Source: Pseudomonas fluorescens (GTDB lineage Bacteria > Pseudomonadota > Gammaproteobacteria > Pseudomonadales > Pseudomonadaceae). From it: DNA of 64,000 nt. The position numbers were made by a program, and so were the translations under genes. This document shows, one piece after another, positions 37,752 through 47,028 of the stretch. The notes beneath the pieces were generated by a model that saw only the letters and a program-made list of their open reading frames with translations, searched no databases and had not been told where the DNA came from. The DNA lies in contig NZ_JSAK01000013.1 in assembly GCF_000802965.1 (NCBI RefSeq), positions 161,828-225,827 of the forward strand. Reading direction: 5' to 3'. How positions within the stretch are numbered: the first letter of the stretch is position 1; every line of letters starts with the position of its first letter.

Positions 37752-37952
37752 TCAGTGACGCGGATCGAAATCGCCGCTGAACAATTCGTCCTCGGCATCC
37801 GGTGCCACCGGGATCTTGTGCTCTTCCGACGCCCAGGCGCCGAGGTCGATCAGTTTGCAACGGTCGGAACAGAACGGCCGGAATTTGCTCTCGGCGCTCC
37901 ATTCGACGGGGGCGCCGCAGGTCGGGCATTCGACGGTTGGGATCTGGCTCAT
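37752..37952 (-). CDS. yacG: DNA gyrase inhibitor YacG
   Basis: A 66-residue zinc protein. The four zinc ligands lie in CPTCGAPV (Cys9, Cys12) and [14 protein letters not shown] (Cys28, Cys32), followed by an acidic tail, the YacG layout. YacG binds GyrB and blocks DNA binding in E. coli. It overlaps the coaE stop by 4 bases, giving the coaE-yacG pair often seen next to pilD. It is the last gene of the pilB-pilC-pilD-coaE-yacG set. Confidence 0.93.
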   Translation of the reverse strand: MSQIPTVECPTCGAPVEWSAESKFRPFCSDRCKLIDLGAWASEEHKIPVAPDAEDELFSGDFDPRH

Positions 37953-38572
37953 GACTGGCCTCCAGGCAAAGTTAGGTAAAGGTGGTGCAGGCGTTCAACC
38001 TCACTGTGCAGCCAGGCGAGGTCGCGATCGTTGACCAGCACCTCGTCGGCATGGCTTATGCGGTCCTCCCGGCTGGATTGAACCTTGAGGATCGCCTTGA
38101 CCTGCTCTTCGCTGGTCTGGTCACGCTGCAGGGTGCGGTCGATCTGTAGCTGTTCGGGGGCATCGATCACCAGTACCCGCTGGGTCATGGCGTACTGCCC
38201 GGATTCAATCAGCAGTGGCGAAACCAGAATCGCGTAAGGTGATTTTGCCAGCGCCAGATGATGAGCGATTTCTTCTGCGATCAGCGGATGCAGCAAGGCT
38301 TCGAGCCAGCGGCGTTCATCCGGCACTTCGAAGATCAGCTTGCGCAGCGCGGCGCGGTCCAGTTGCCCATCAGCCTGCAACACGCCGGGGCCGAAGTGCT
38401 CGGCGATTTTTGCCAGCGCCGGACGGCCAGGCTCTACGACCCAGCGTGCGGCGTGATCGGCGTCGACCACATGCACACCGAGATCGATGAAGTGTTGGGC
38501 CGCCGCGCTTTTGCCGCTGCCGATGCCGCCGGTCAGGCCGAGAATCCAGGGTTTTTCCACAGGGGTATTCAT
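37949..38572 (-). CDS. coaE: dephospho-CoA kinase
   Basis: A 207-residue P-loop kinase for the last step of coenzyme A synthesis. The Walker A motif GGIGSGKS is at residues 15-22, and the DADHAAR motif follows near 39. The start at 38572 overlaps the pilD stop; the longer in-frame reading enters pilD. Its location with panB, panC and panD about 15 kb away in the same window is noteworthy because all four feed CoA, but they are not one operon. Confidence 0.95.
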   Translation of the reverse strand: MNTPVEKPWILGLTGGIGSGKSAAAQHFIDLGVHVVDADHAARWVVEPGRPALAKIAEHFGPGVLQADGQLDRAALRKLIFEVPDERRWLEALLHPLIAEEIAHHLALAKSPYAILVSPLLIESGQYAMTQRVLVIDAPEQLQIDRTLQRDQTSEEQVKAILKVQSSREDRISHADEVLVNDRDLAWLHSEVERLHHLYLTLPGGQS

Positions 38573-39441
38573 TTCAAACCGACAAACTGCCAATAGAAGT
38601 CGGTTATTTGAACACCCCAGAGCAAGGCAATCCAGCCAGCGATGGCCAGATACGGGCCGAAGGGTATGGGTGTCGAGGTTTTCGCGTTGCGCAAACGCAG
38701 GTAAATCACGCCGACCACTGCCCCGACCAGGGACGATAAAAGGATGGTCAGCGGCAAGATCTGCCAGCCGCCCCAGGCGCCAAGCATCGCCAGTAACTTG
38801 AAGTCGCCATGGCCCATGCCGTCCTTGCCGGTGATCAGCTTGAACAGCCAGAACACTGACCACAGCGCCATGTAGCCGGCAATTGCGCCCCATAACGCTT
38901 CATGCAATGGCACGAACAAACCGAGGCTGTTGACGATCAACCCCAGCCACATCAGCGGCAGCACCAGCACATCCGGCAGCAGTTGATGCTCGGCGTCGAT
39001 CAGGCTCATGGCCAACAGGCCCCAGGTCAGCAGCAGCGTCATGCAGGCTTGCCAGCCGAAACCGAAGTGCCAGGCAATAAATGCCGACAACAAACCGCAC
39101 GCCAATTCGGTCAGCGGGTAGCGTTTGCTGATTGGCGTCTTGCAGGCCGAGCAGCGACCACGCAGGCACACAAAACTGAGTACGGGAATGTTTTCCCAGG
39201 CGCGAATCCGATGAGCGCAGTTGGGACATTGGGAGTGGGGCAGCATCAGGTTGAAGGTCGGCAGCGGCGTTTCGCCGGGCAGCCCGAGAATGTCGTGGGC
39301 CTGCACGCGCCAATCGCGTTCGAGCATTTTCGGCAGGCGCCAGATCAGCACGTTGAGAAAGCTGCCGACCAACAGGCCGATCACCCCGGCAATGATGATG
39401 AAGACCAGCGGGTTGTGAGCGAGAATTTCGTTCAAGGGCAT
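38569..39441 (-). CDS. pilD: type IV prepilin peptidase/N-methyltransferase PilD
   Basis: A 290-residue inner-membrane aspartyl protease that cuts prepilin leaders after Gly and methylates the new N terminus. The cytoplasmic loop has the paired CPNC and CSAC motifs required for methylation and zinc. The catalytic aspartates are in [12 protein letters not shown] and in GMGHGDFK. About eight hydrophobic segments are seen. All prepilins in the window (PilA, PilE, PilV, PilW, PilX, FimU, FimT) are expected substrates. The ATG at 39441 gives the conserved short N terminus. Confidence 0.95.
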   Translation of the reverse strand: MPLNEILAHNPLVFIIIAGVIGLLVGSFLNVLIWRLPKMLERDWRVQAHDILGLPGETPLPTFNLMLPHSQCPNCAHRIRAWENIPVLSFVCLRGRCSACKTPISKRYPLTELACGLLSAFIAWHFGFGWQACMTLLLTWGLLAMSLIDAEHQLLPDVLVLPLMWLGLIVNSLGLFVPLHEALWGAIAGYMALWSVFWLFKLITGKDGMGHGDFKLLAMLGAWGGWQILPLTILLSSLVGAVVGVIYLRLRNAKTSTPIPFGPYLAIAGWIALLWGVQITDFYWQFVGLK

Positions 39442-39442
39442 G

Positions 39443-40660
39443 TCAGATCGCTGAGCCAAGTTGGAAGATGGGCAGGTACATCGCAACCACCAGGCCGCCG
39501 ACAATAGCACCCAGCACAACCATGATGAACGGCTCCATCAGGCTGGTGAGGTTATCGACCATATTGTCGACCTCGTCCTCGTAGAAGCCCGCGACCTTGT
39601 CGAGCATATCGTCAAGGGCGCCGGACTCTTCGCCAATGGCCGTCATCTGTATCGCCATGTTCGGAAAAATACCGGAAGTGCGCATGGCGAAGTTCAGCTG
39701 CATGCCCGTCGAAACGTCCTGCTTGATGCGCAGCACCGCACGCTTGAACACAACGTTGCCGGTGGCACCGGCCACCGACTCAAGGGCTTCCACCAAGGGC
39801 ACGCCGGCGGCGAAAGTGGTCGACAGCGTGCGGGCATAACGGGCCACGGCGGACTTGTACATCAAAGTGCCCACCAACGGCAGTTTCAGCAGCCAGGTGT
39901 CCATCCGGTCGCGAAAAACCTGCGATGTCTTGAAGGCGTGGCGGGCAGTGAAGAACCCAACGATCAACACGCCGAGCATCATCCACCACCAGTCCTGCAT
40001 GAACCGCGACAGGCCGATGACCATCACCGTGAAGGCGGGCAACTGCGCGCCAAACCCTTCGAACACCGACTGGAATTGCGGCACCACTTTGACCAGCAAA
40101 ATGCCAGTGACGATGATCGCCACGAACACCACCACCAGCGGGTAGGTCATGGCTTTCTTGATCTTGGCCTTGAGGCTTTCGCTCTTTTCCTTGTAGGTCG
40201 CTACCCGTTCCAACAGGGTGTCCAGCGCACCCGCCTGCTCGCCGGCGTCCACCAGGTTGCAGTACAACTCATCGAAGTATTGAGGTTTTTTGCGCAGTGC
40301 CGCAGCGAAGCTGTTGCCCGCCGCGACCTCCTGTTTCACCTCGTCCACCAGCTTGCGCATGGCTGGGTTATCGAAGCCTTCGCCGATGATGTCGAACGAC
40401 TGCAACAGCGGCACGCCGGCTTTCATCATGGTCGCCATCTGACGGGTGAAAAGGGCGATGTCCTGGGCCTTGATGCGTTTGCCCATGTTGAAAAGCGAGA
40501 CGGTTTTCTTGCGCACCCGGCCGGGTTTGATGCCTTGTTTGCGCAATTGCGCTTTGATCAACGCGGGATTCTGGCCGGTCAGTTCGCCGTTGATTTTCGT
40601 GCCTTTGCGGTCGGTGCCTTCCCAGGCGTACACGCTGATTTTCGCTGCTTTGACCGCCAT
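39443..40660 (-). CDS. pilC: type IV pilus inner-membrane platform protein PilC
   Basis: A 405-residue GspF-family protein. Two GspF domains repeat: FTRQMATMMKAGVPLLQSFDI (about 72-195) and YARTLSTTFAAGVPLVEALES (about 275-400). Three or four membrane segments are visible (YPLVVVFVAIIVTGILLVKVVP, WWWMMLGVLIVGFF, VVLGAIVGGLVVAMYLPIF). PilC couples the PilB and PilT ATPases to the pilus shaft. It starts 2 bases after pilB ends and is followed at once by pilD. Confidence 0.95.
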   Translation of the reverse strand: MAVKAAKISVYAWEGTDRKGTKINGELTGQNPALIKAQLRKQGIKPGRVRKKTVSLFNMGKRIKAQDIALFTRQMATMMKAGVPLLQSFDIIGEGFDNPAMRKLVDEVKQEVAAGNSFAAALRKKPQYFDELYCNLVDAGEQAGALDTLLERVATYKEKSESLKAKIKKAMTYPLVVVFVAIIVTGILLVKVVPQFQSVFEGFGAQLPAFTVMVIGLSRFMQDWWWMMLGVLIVGFFTARHAFKTSQVFRDRMDTWLLKLPLVGTLMYKSAVARYARTLSTTFAAGVPLVEALESVAGATGNVVFKRAVLRIKQDVSTGMQLNFAMRTSGIFPNMAIQMTAIGEESGALDDMLDKVAGFYEDEVDNMVDNLTSLMEPFIMVVLGAIVGGLVVAMYLPIFQLGSAI

Positions 40661-40662
40661 GT

Positions 40663-42363
40663 TCAGTCCTTGGTGACCCGGTTGATTTCTTCAAGGCTGG
40701 TAATGCCCTGCATGGCTTTGAGCAGGCCGGAAGTGCGCAAGTCATTGAATCCGTCCTTGCGCATCTGCTCGTCGATTTGCAGTGAGTTGCCCTCGGCCAT
40801 GATCAGGCGTTGCAAGTCCGGTGTGTTCTTCACCACTTCATAAATCCCCACTCGCCCTTTGTAGCCGCCGTTGCAGTGATCGCAACCGACCGGCCCATAG
40901 ATCGTGAATGTGCCGATGCGTTCCTCGGGGAAGCCTTCCTTGAGCAGCGTCTCGCGGGGAATCTCCAGCGGCACGCGGCAATGACTGCACAACTTGCGCG
41001 CCAGACGCTGGGCGATGATCAGGCTGACCGAGGTGGCAATGTTGAAGCCCTGAATGCCCATGTTGTGCAGGCGGGTCAGAGTTTGCGCGGCGCTGTTGGT
41101 GTGCAGGGTCGACAGCACCAGGTGACCGGTCTGGGCTGCCTTGATGGCGATTTCGGCGGTTTCGAGGTCGCGTATCTCGCCGACCATGATCACGTCCGGG
41201 TCCTGACGCAGAAAGGAGCGCAGTGCCTGGGCGAAATCCATGCCCTGCTTCGGATTGACGTTGACCTGGTTGATGCCTTCCATGTTGATCTCTACCGGGT
41301 CTTCGGCGGTGGAGATGTTGATGTCCACGGTGTTGAGAATGTTCAGCCCGGTATAGAGCGATACGGTCTTGCCCGAGCCGGTGGGGCCTGTCACCAGAAT
41401 CATCCCCTGTGGCTGCCTGAGGGCGGTCATGTACAGGTCTTTCTGATCGGGTTCATAGCCGAGGGCGTCGATGCCGATTTGCGCGCTGGACGGGTCGAGA
41501 ATCCGCAGTACCACTTTTTCGCCCCACAGGGTTGGCAGGGTGTTGACCCGCAAGTCGATGGATTTGCTCTTGGTCAGGCGCATCTTGATTCGCCCGTCCT
41601 GGGGTTTGCGGCGCTCGGAGATGTCGAGACTGGCCATGACTTTCAGGCGTGCGGCGATGCGGTTGGCCAGTTGGATTGGTGGCTTGGCCACTTCACGCAA
41701 AATGCCGTCGGTGCGCATCCGCACACGGTAGATCTTCTCGTAGGGCTCGAAATGCAGGTCGGAAGAGCCGCTCCTGATCGCATCAAGCAACATTTTGTGG
41801 ACGAAGCGCACCACCGGCGCGTCATCGGCATCCTGGCCGACAATGGCGTCCTGGCGCTTTTCGTCGGTAGCTTCGATATCGAGGCTGTCGAGGTCAACGT
41901 CGGCCATGTCTTCCAGGCCGGAGCCAGAGGTGTCGAAGAATCTCTCGATGGCGTCGCTGAGCTTGTCGTCTTCCACCAGGATGGCTTCGGTGGTGAGTCC
42001 GGTGCTGAACTGGATGTCGTTGATGGCCTGGTGATTGGTCGGATCGGAAATCCCCACGAACAGCTTGTTGCCGCGACGCCAGAGGGGCAGGGCGTGGTGC
42101 TTGCGCACCAGTTTCTCGCTGACCAGGTCTTTGGGCTGGGTTTCCCTGTCCAGGGTGTTGAGATCCATCAGGGCCATGCCGAAGTGTTCCGAAGCGATCT
42201 CGGCGACCTGGCGGCTTTTCACCAGTTTGTTCTGCACCAGGTAACTGACCAGGGACAGGTGATTGCGTTGAGCTTGCTGATACGCCTGTTGCGCGCTTTT
42301 GTCAGTGAGCAGCTCGACCAGGACCAATTGCTTGGCCAGACCGCTGAGGGCGATGTCATTCAT
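40663..42363 (-). CDS. pilB: type IV pilus assembly ATPase PilB
   Basis: A 566-residue hexameric extension ATPase. The N-terminal N1-type domain (QLSG-like start, about 1-140) precedes the GspE core. Walker A is GPTGSGKTVS, the Asp box STAEDPVEI, Walker B RQDPDVIMVGEIRD. A tetra-cysteine zinc site is in CSHC and CDHC. ATG at 42363 yields the length known in P. aeruginosa; a TTG seven codons upstream is less likely. It diverges from pilA across a 225-base promoter region. Confidence 0.95.
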   Translation of the reverse strand: MNDIALSGLAKQLVLVELLTDKSAQQAYQQAQRNHLSLVSYLVQNKLVKSRQVAEIASEHFGMALMDLNTLDRETQPKDLVSEKLVRKHHALPLWRRGNKLFVGISDPTNHQAINDIQFSTGLTTEAILVEDDKLSDAIERFFDTSGSGLEDMADVDLDSLDIEATDEKRQDAIVGQDADDAPVVRFVHKMLLDAIRSGSSDLHFEPYEKIYRVRMRTDGILREVAKPPIQLANRIAARLKVMASLDISERRKPQDGRIKMRLTKSKSIDLRVNTLPTLWGEKVVLRILDPSSAQIGIDALGYEPDQKDLYMTALRQPQGMILVTGPTGSGKTVSLYTGLNILNTVDINISTAEDPVEINMEGINQVNVNPKQGMDFAQALRSFLRQDPDVIMVGEIRDLETAEIAIKAAQTGHLVLSTLHTNSAAQTLTRLHNMGIQGFNIATSVSLIIAQRLARKLCSHCRVPLEIPRETLLKEGFPEERIGTFTIYGPVGCDHCNGGYKGRVGIYEVVKNTPDLQRLIMAEGNSLQIDEQMRKDGFNDLRTSGLLKAMQGITSLEEINRVTKD

Positions 42364-42436
42364 TGAGATACCGGACGCAGACAATTCATGACTTATAGCC
42401 TAGTCAACGGGCGTAACCAAACCAGGGGCGGTGAGG

Positions 42437-42451
42437 TGACAAAAACTGTCA
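42437..42451. promoter_or_regulatory. possible PilR binding site upstream of pilA
   Basis: TGACA-AAAAC-TGTCA is an inverted repeat about 90 bases before the sigma-54 promoter. One arm, CTGTC, fits the (C/G)TGTC element I recall for P. aeruginosa PilR. The assignment is an inference. Confidence 0.4.
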
Positions 42452-42524
42452 GATAGTGCGGATCCTGGGGGTAGGAAAGGGCGCTGCCGCCAACGCGCTC
42501 CCAGTGAACAAGCCTCGTGGGCCT

Positions 42525-42540
42525 TGGCATGGGCTGTGCT
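42525..42540 (+). promoter_or_regulatory. sigma-54 promoter of pilA
   Basis: TGGCATGGGCTGTGCT fits TGGCAC-N5-TTGCW with the invariant GG and GC at the right 10-base spacing. It lies 49 bases before the pilA start, as expected for a PilR-activated promoter. Confidence 0.85.
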
Positions 42541-42588
42541 GATACAGATCCAGATCATGAGATTTCGACTCATGCACGGAGGCTGTCT

Positions 42589-43008
42589 ATGAACAATCAA
42601 AAAGGTTTTACCCTGATCGAGCTGTTGATCGTGGTGGCGATCATCGGGATTCTGGCAACGTTTGCGATCCCGGCTTATTCGAAGTATCAGGCGCGGGCCA
42701 AAGTGACGGCGGGTCTGGCGGAGATTTCGGCATTGAAGGTGCCGTTCGAAGACGTGCTGAATCAAGGGACCGATCCAGATCTGACCAAAATTGGCGGTAC
42801 AGCAACGACCTCCAACTGCACCACGACGGCTTCGGGCAAGGCGGCTGACGGCACGGGAACGATCGCTTGCACGATTCTCAATGCTCCGGGGCCGGTGTTG
42901 AACAAAACAATTACCCTGACGCGCACATTGGCTGGCTGGACATGCGCCACCGGCGTCGATCAGGACTACGCGCCTAAAGGCTGTGCAGGTGTTGTTCCGA
43001 AGGTCTGA
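42589..43008 (+). CDS. pilA: type IV major pilin PilA
   Basis: A 139-residue type IVa pilin. Leader MNNQKG, cleavage before [20 protein letters not shown], Glu at mature position 5. The helix is followed by [18 protein letters not shown], typical of Pseudomonas pilins. There are four cysteines (77, 94, 119, 132); the 119-132 pair would close the C-terminal D-loop ([14 protein letters not shown]), while 77-94 could form a second disulfide. An ACGGAGG ribosome site precedes the ATG. No glycosyltransferase tfpO follows. Confidence 0.92.
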   Translation: MNNQKGFTLIELLIVVAIIGILATFAIPAYSKYQARAKVTAGLAEISALKVPFEDVLNQGTDPDLTKIGGTATTSNCTTTASGKAADGTGTIACTILNAPGPVLNKTITLTRTLAGWTCATGVDQDYAPKGCAGVVPKV

Positions 43009-43026
43009 TCCAGCGTTTTGTAGCCA

Positions 43027-43056
43027 GATACCCCGCCTTGCGCGGGGTATTTTTTA
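43027..43056 (+). terminator. Rho-independent terminator after pilA
   Basis: ATACCCCGC/GCGGGGTAT stem with a short loop and a T-rich tail. The rest of the 308-base gap to the BON gene is unusually AT-rich and shows no gene or clear promoter. Confidence 0.85.
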
Positions 43057-43316
43057 TTCAGCGGATGAAAATCCAATGTAAATGAGAAAGTTTCGATAAT
43101 TCATGGCCTTAGGCCTTGCTCAAAACCGGCAACTTGCATGTAGAGAATGTCGAAGTCTTGCATTTTGCATGATTCCGAAAATTGGGTGATTTTATAACCT
43201 ATTGATTTATAACGATTTGTTGAGTGTTTCAAAGTTGGCACAGCGTTCGCAATATCTCTGGTAACCCTGCTGACAATCAACCCAGCAGACTTTCCAGAAA
43301 AACAGGAGTTACTCGT

Positions 43317-43670
43317 ATGAAGAAGTTCGCTATCGCTGCCGCTACTGCTACCGCGCTGACCCTGACCATGGCCAACGTTGCATTTGCCCAGACTCAGGCC
43401 ACACAAGCTCCATTGATGGTGGCCACCGGTGAAGTCACCAAAGCCGAAGAAGCCACTTCCGATACCTGGATCACGACCAAAGTCAAAACCGACCTGGTAA
43501 CCGAAAAAGGCATTCCTGGCACTGACATCAAGGTTGAAACCAACAAAGGTGTGGTTTCCCTGTCCTCCACTGTTGCAGTGACTGAGAGTCAGAAAGCTAC
43601 TGCCGTGGCGATCACCAAGAAAATCAAAGGCGTCAAAGCGGTCTCCGCTGACGGCCTGAAAGCCGAGTAA
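43317..43670 (+). CDS. exported BON-domain protein
   Basis: A 117-residue protein with a signal peptide (MKKFAIAAATATALTLTMANVAFA, cut before QTQA) and a single BON domain (about 48-115, SDTWITTKVKTDLVTEKGIPGTDIKVETNKGVVSLSSTV). BON domains bind membranes or lipids and occur in OsmY-like periplasmic stress proteins; this one has only one domain, so it is not OsmY itself. An AGGAG site lies before the ATG. The preceding AT-rich gap suggests its own promoter. Physiological role unknown. Confidence 0.87.
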   Translation: MKKFAIAAATATALTLTMANVAFAQTQATQAPLMVATGEVTKAEEATSDTWITTKVKTDLVTEKGIPGTDIKVETNKGVVSLSSTVAVTESQKATAVAITKKIKGVKAVSADGLKAE

Positions 43671-43776
43671 GGCAAGACTTCTCGCCTGAACCGGGAGAAG
43701 GCGCGGTAGACGGGCCGAGTCATACGTCTGCCGCATCTGAGGAGTTCATGCGAACGGCCATAGGGATGTGGCCATT

Positions 43777-43808
43777 ACAGGCCCCGGCATTCGTGTCGGG
43801 GCCTGTTC
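43777..43808 (+). terminator. terminator-like hairpin after the BON gene
   Basis: ACAGGCCCCG (43777-43786) pairs with CGGGGCCTGT (43797-43806); the tail TCTATTG is only moderately T-rich. This and the REP pair at 43831 are all I see in the 310-base gap. Confidence 0.6.
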
Positions 43809-43830
43809 TATTGTGGACTGCACAAAACAA

Positions 43831-43922
43831 GTGTGGGAGTGAGCCTGCTCGCGATAGCGATGTATCAGCCAACATCTACGTTGACTGATACACCGCTATC
43901 GCGAGCAGGCTCACTCCCACAT
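43831..43922. repeat. REP element pair, family B
   Basis: Arms TGGGAGTGAGCCTGCTCGCG and its inverse enclose a core ATAGCGATGTATCAGCCAAC...TTGACTGATACACCGCTAT that is itself an inverted repeat. Confidence 0.88.
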
Positions 43923-43980
43923 GGTTATGTGCTGTATTCAACTGCCGCGTCTATTGTTGATCTGTACCAATCGGTACCCA

Positions 43981-46935
43981 TCACTCGGCGTCCAGGTGCA
44001 TCGGCGTAATGACCTTGCCGTCCTTCTCCGCCTCACCCAACTGGGCATCGATGAAGTACACACGGTCATCGGCCAGTTGACCCTTGTCGACCAGATAGTC
44101 CTTGATGCTGCTGGCGCGTTCCTGACCCAACTCCCGCAACAGCACCTCACTGGAGCTCCAGAACTGAATCACGTCAGCACGCATTTTCGCGGTGCGTTCT
44201 TCTTTGCCCAGGTCTTTCCATTCGGCCGGCGGTTGGGTTTTCAGGCGTGTGCGGTAGATCCCTTCCAGCAGCGGACCTTTCTCGCTGTCGGGCACTTCCA
44301 GCAGATTCGCTTTCGCCGGCACCTTATCGCCGCGACGCTGGAGCATTTTGTAGTAGTTGTACTGGTATTCACGCTCCAGTCGTTGTTCGGCAATCAACGG
44401 GCCGTCACTGCTCTTGGCGGCGGTGCCTTCGATTTCCAGGCGCAGGGCCGGGCGTTCCTTGAGGGCCTGGGACAGCTTGACCAGCGCGGCTTCGGCGTCC
44501 TTGCTCAGGTCGCTTGAGCCTGGTGCGAAGGACACGGTGCCCAAGTCTTCCGAACCACCGCCGGTGACCAGGCCGCCAATCAGTTTGAACGGTGCCGCGG
44601 CAGCCTTGACGATCAGGTTGCGCAGGGTCTGCCAGACAATCGGCATCACACTGAACTGCGGGTTATTCAAGTCGCCCGTCACCGGCAGTTCGATGGAAAT
44701 CTTGCCGTCGACGTCCTTAAGCAAGGCAATCGCCAGTTTCAACGGCAGGCTCACGGCGTCCGGGCTGTCGACTTTTTCACCCAGTTGCAGTTGTTCGACC
44801 ACCACTTTGTTTTCGGCCTGGAGCTGGCCCTTGGTGATCTTGTAATGCAGGTCGAGATTGAGCCGGCCCTTGCGGATGCGGTAGCCGGCGAATTTGCCGG
44901 AGTAGGGCGTCAGCGTGGTCAGCTCCACACGTTTGAAACTGGTGGCGATGTCGAGGCTGGCCATCGGGTCGAACGGGTTGACCGCGCCCTTGATGGTCAC
45001 CGGTGCATAGCGGTCGACCTTGCCCTTGATGTCGACGCTCGCCGGTTTCGCCTGGCGACTGTCGATGGTGCCGATCTGCCCGTTGAGTTGTTGGACGGCG
45101 GTGGCGAAGTTCGGCGTCAGGCTGAAGTCGGCGAAGTTGGCCGAGCCGTCATTGATCGCAATGCCGCCGATGTGGATACCCAGTGGCTTGTCTTTGCTGG
45201 CGGCGGGTTTGGCCCCAGCGGTCTTCGCGCCGGAGTCGGGCGGTTGCGGGATCAGCAGGTCATCGATATTGGTGGTGCGGTCGTCGTTGATCATGAAGCG
45301 CGCATAGGGCTGGAACAGGTTGACCTTGTCGATCGTCAGGCTGTCACCGTGCTGATAGTTCAGACCTTCAACCACCAGCTGCTGCCATTTGAGGAAGTCG
45401 CGGGTTTTCAAGGTGTCGAGGGTGTGCAGTTGATCGACCTGGGCGCGGCCGGTGACAGTCAAGGCCAGCGGTTCGGTGCTTTTCAGGTTGACCGCCAGAT
45501 CGCTGCCGAGCATGCCGCTGCGCAGTTCCAGGCGAATGAACGGGTTGATGTAAGACTGGGCGACGCGCAGGTCGATGTCTTTGGTCTGTACATTGAGTTT
45601 GGCGCTGACCGGCGCCAGATTGACCTCGCCGTCCGCCGTGAGCTTGCCTTGCTTGCCCACCCCGGTATCGAGCTTGAGCGTAAAGGGTGAGCCATTGAGG
45701 CTGTCGAATTTCTGCAAGTCGAGGTTCAGCGGGCCCAGTTCCAGCGCCACGGCGGGTTGCGCCTTGCGGTCGGCCAGATGCACCTGGTAATCGCGCAATT
45801 GCACATCGTTGAGCAGCACTTGCCAGGGTTTGCTCGGTGCCGCCGGCTCAGGTTTCGGAGAATCGGCGGCGGCCGGCGCGCTGATGGGCTCGGCGTTGGC
45901 CTTGGCGACCGGTCTGGACGGTTGGCTGGCGAACAATTTTTGCCAGTCGAGTTGGCCGTCGGCTTCGAGGGCGGCCCAGGTTTCGAGTTTATGGCTGCGG
46001 ACCTTGCCGACCACTACCTGCTGCTTGGCCAGGTCGATGGTGGTTTCGCTGACGTCCAGTCGCTCAAGTTTCACCAGCGGCCGACCGTCCGGAGCCTTGA
46101 TGGCGAAGGGCGCCACGCTGACGGCGACATTGCTCAGCAGCAGTTCGGTTTCCTTGGCCAGGCTGAGTTTGTAGTCAGTGCTGAGGCTCATTACCCCGCT
46201 TTCGAGGTCCAGAGGCACCGCATCGCGAACATAGGGCCAAAAGGCTTTCATCTTGCCATCGGTAATTTTCAACTTACCTTCAGAGGCGAACGGAATCAGG
46301 CTGAAGTTGCCTGTCCAGTCGACTTGTCCACCATTGGGGCCGACAGCCACCAACTCCATGTCCGCACTGTCTTCGGGCAGGGTGCTGAGGTGTTTGAGTT
46401 CGAAGTCGAGTTGGTCGTAGAGAAATTCGATGGGTTCGCTGGGGCGTTCATCCTTGAAGTGCAAGGCGCCGCCAGCCAGTTTGATCCGGTCAATGCGCAG
46501 CGGGAACGGCTTGGCATTGGGGTCGTCCGGCGTTGGCTCGCTCACTGGCAGTTTGAACAAGCTGCGCAGATTGAGTTTGCCGTCCTTGGTGAAGATGACT
46601 TCGGTCTTGGATTTTTCCAGTTCGATGTCGGACAGATGCAGCGCCTTGGTCCAGAGGCTGTCGATCTGCAAGTTGGCGTGCAGGCGTTCGAAGCCGATCT
46701 GTTCCTTGCCGGGGTCGCCGATGTTCAGGCCCCAAACGGTCAGTTCGAGGCTGAACGGATTGAGTTCGATCCGTTGGATGGTGGCGGGCGTCGTGGCGTA
46801 GTTGGCCAATTGTTGGTTGGCAACGCGCAACGCGATGCCCGGCAAAATCAGAAAGCCCAGCAGACTGTAGAGAGCCAGAGCAGTCAACAAGGCGCCGAGG
46901 GCGCGAATCAATCCTTTGTACATGTATGGCTTCAT
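43981..46935 (-). CDS. DUF748/AsmA-like envelope protein with OmpA-like C terminus
   Basis: A protein of about 984 residues. A single N-terminal membrane helix (about 8-30, LIRALGALLTALALYSLLGFLILPGIAL) anchors a long beta-rich periplasmic part with the DUF748 pattern (NPFSLELTVWGLNIGDP early; GYRIRKGRLNLDLHYKITKGQLQAENKV late). Such AsmA-like proteins may form lipid channels between the membranes. The last 150 residues resemble an OmpA-type domain (FAPGSSDLSKDAEAALVKLSQ, RLEIEGTA), which could bind peptidoglycan. Two starts are possible, 46935 and 46923. It is alone, between a REP element and the methyltransferase gene. Confidence 0.82.
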   Translation of the reverse strand: MKPYMYKGLIRALGALLTALALYSLLGFLILPGIALRVANQQLANYATTPATIQRIELNPFSLELTVWGLNIGDPGKEQIGFERLHANLQIDSLWTKALHLSDIELEKSKTEVIFTKDGKLNLRSLFKLPVSEPTPDDPNAKPFPLRIDRIKLAGGALHFKDERPSEPIEFLYDQLDFELKHLSTLPEDSADMELVAVGPNGGQVDWTGNFSLIPFASEGKLKITDGKMKAFWPYVRDAVPLDLESGVMSLSTDYKLSLAKETELLLSNVAVSVAPFAIKAPDGRPLVKLERLDVSETTIDLAKQQVVVGKVRSHKLETWAALEADGQLDWQKLFASQPSRPVAKANAEPISAPAAADSPKPEPAAPSKPWQVLLNDVQLRDYQVHLADRKAQPAVALELGPLNLDLQKFDSLNGSPFTLKLDTGVGKQGKLTADGEVNLAPVSAKLNVQTKDIDLRVAQSYINPFIRLELRSGMLGSDLAVNLKSTEPLALTVTGRAQVDQLHTLDTLKTRDFLKWQQLVVEGLNYQHGDSLTIDKVNLFQPYARFMINDDRTTNIDDLLIPQPPDSGAKTAGAKPAASKDKPLGIHIGGIAINDGSANFADFSLTPNFATAVQQLNGQIGTIDSRQAKPASVDIKGKVDRYAPVTIKGAVNPFDPMASLDIATSFKRVELTTLTPYSGKFAGYRIRKGRLNLDLHYKITKGQLQAENKVVVEQLQLGEKVDSPDAVSLPLKLAIALLKDVDGKISIELPVTGDLNNPQFSVMPIVWQTLRNLIVKAAAAPFKLIGGLVTGGGSEDLGTVSFAPGSSDLSKDAEAALVKLSQALKERPALRLEIEGTAAKSSDGPLIAEQRLEREYQYNYYKMLQRRGDKVPAKANLLEVPDSEKGPLLEGIYRTRLKTQPPAEWKDLGKEERTAKMRADVIQFWSSSEVLLRELGQERASSIKDYLVDKGQLADDRVYFIDAQLGEAEKDGKVITPMHLDAE

Positions 46936-47028
46936 CTGTCTGAATCGGAGTGCCTTGGAGTATGGCACGCGATTCCGGTTCCGAAGCAATCCGCCGATTG
47001 ACGATCTTTCAGATTAGTCCGACGTCCT

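Noticed and set aside
39461..42366. Long plus-strand open frames through pilC and pilB
   Set aside because: Histidine- and glutamine-rich antisense shadows of certain genes, with no start signals.
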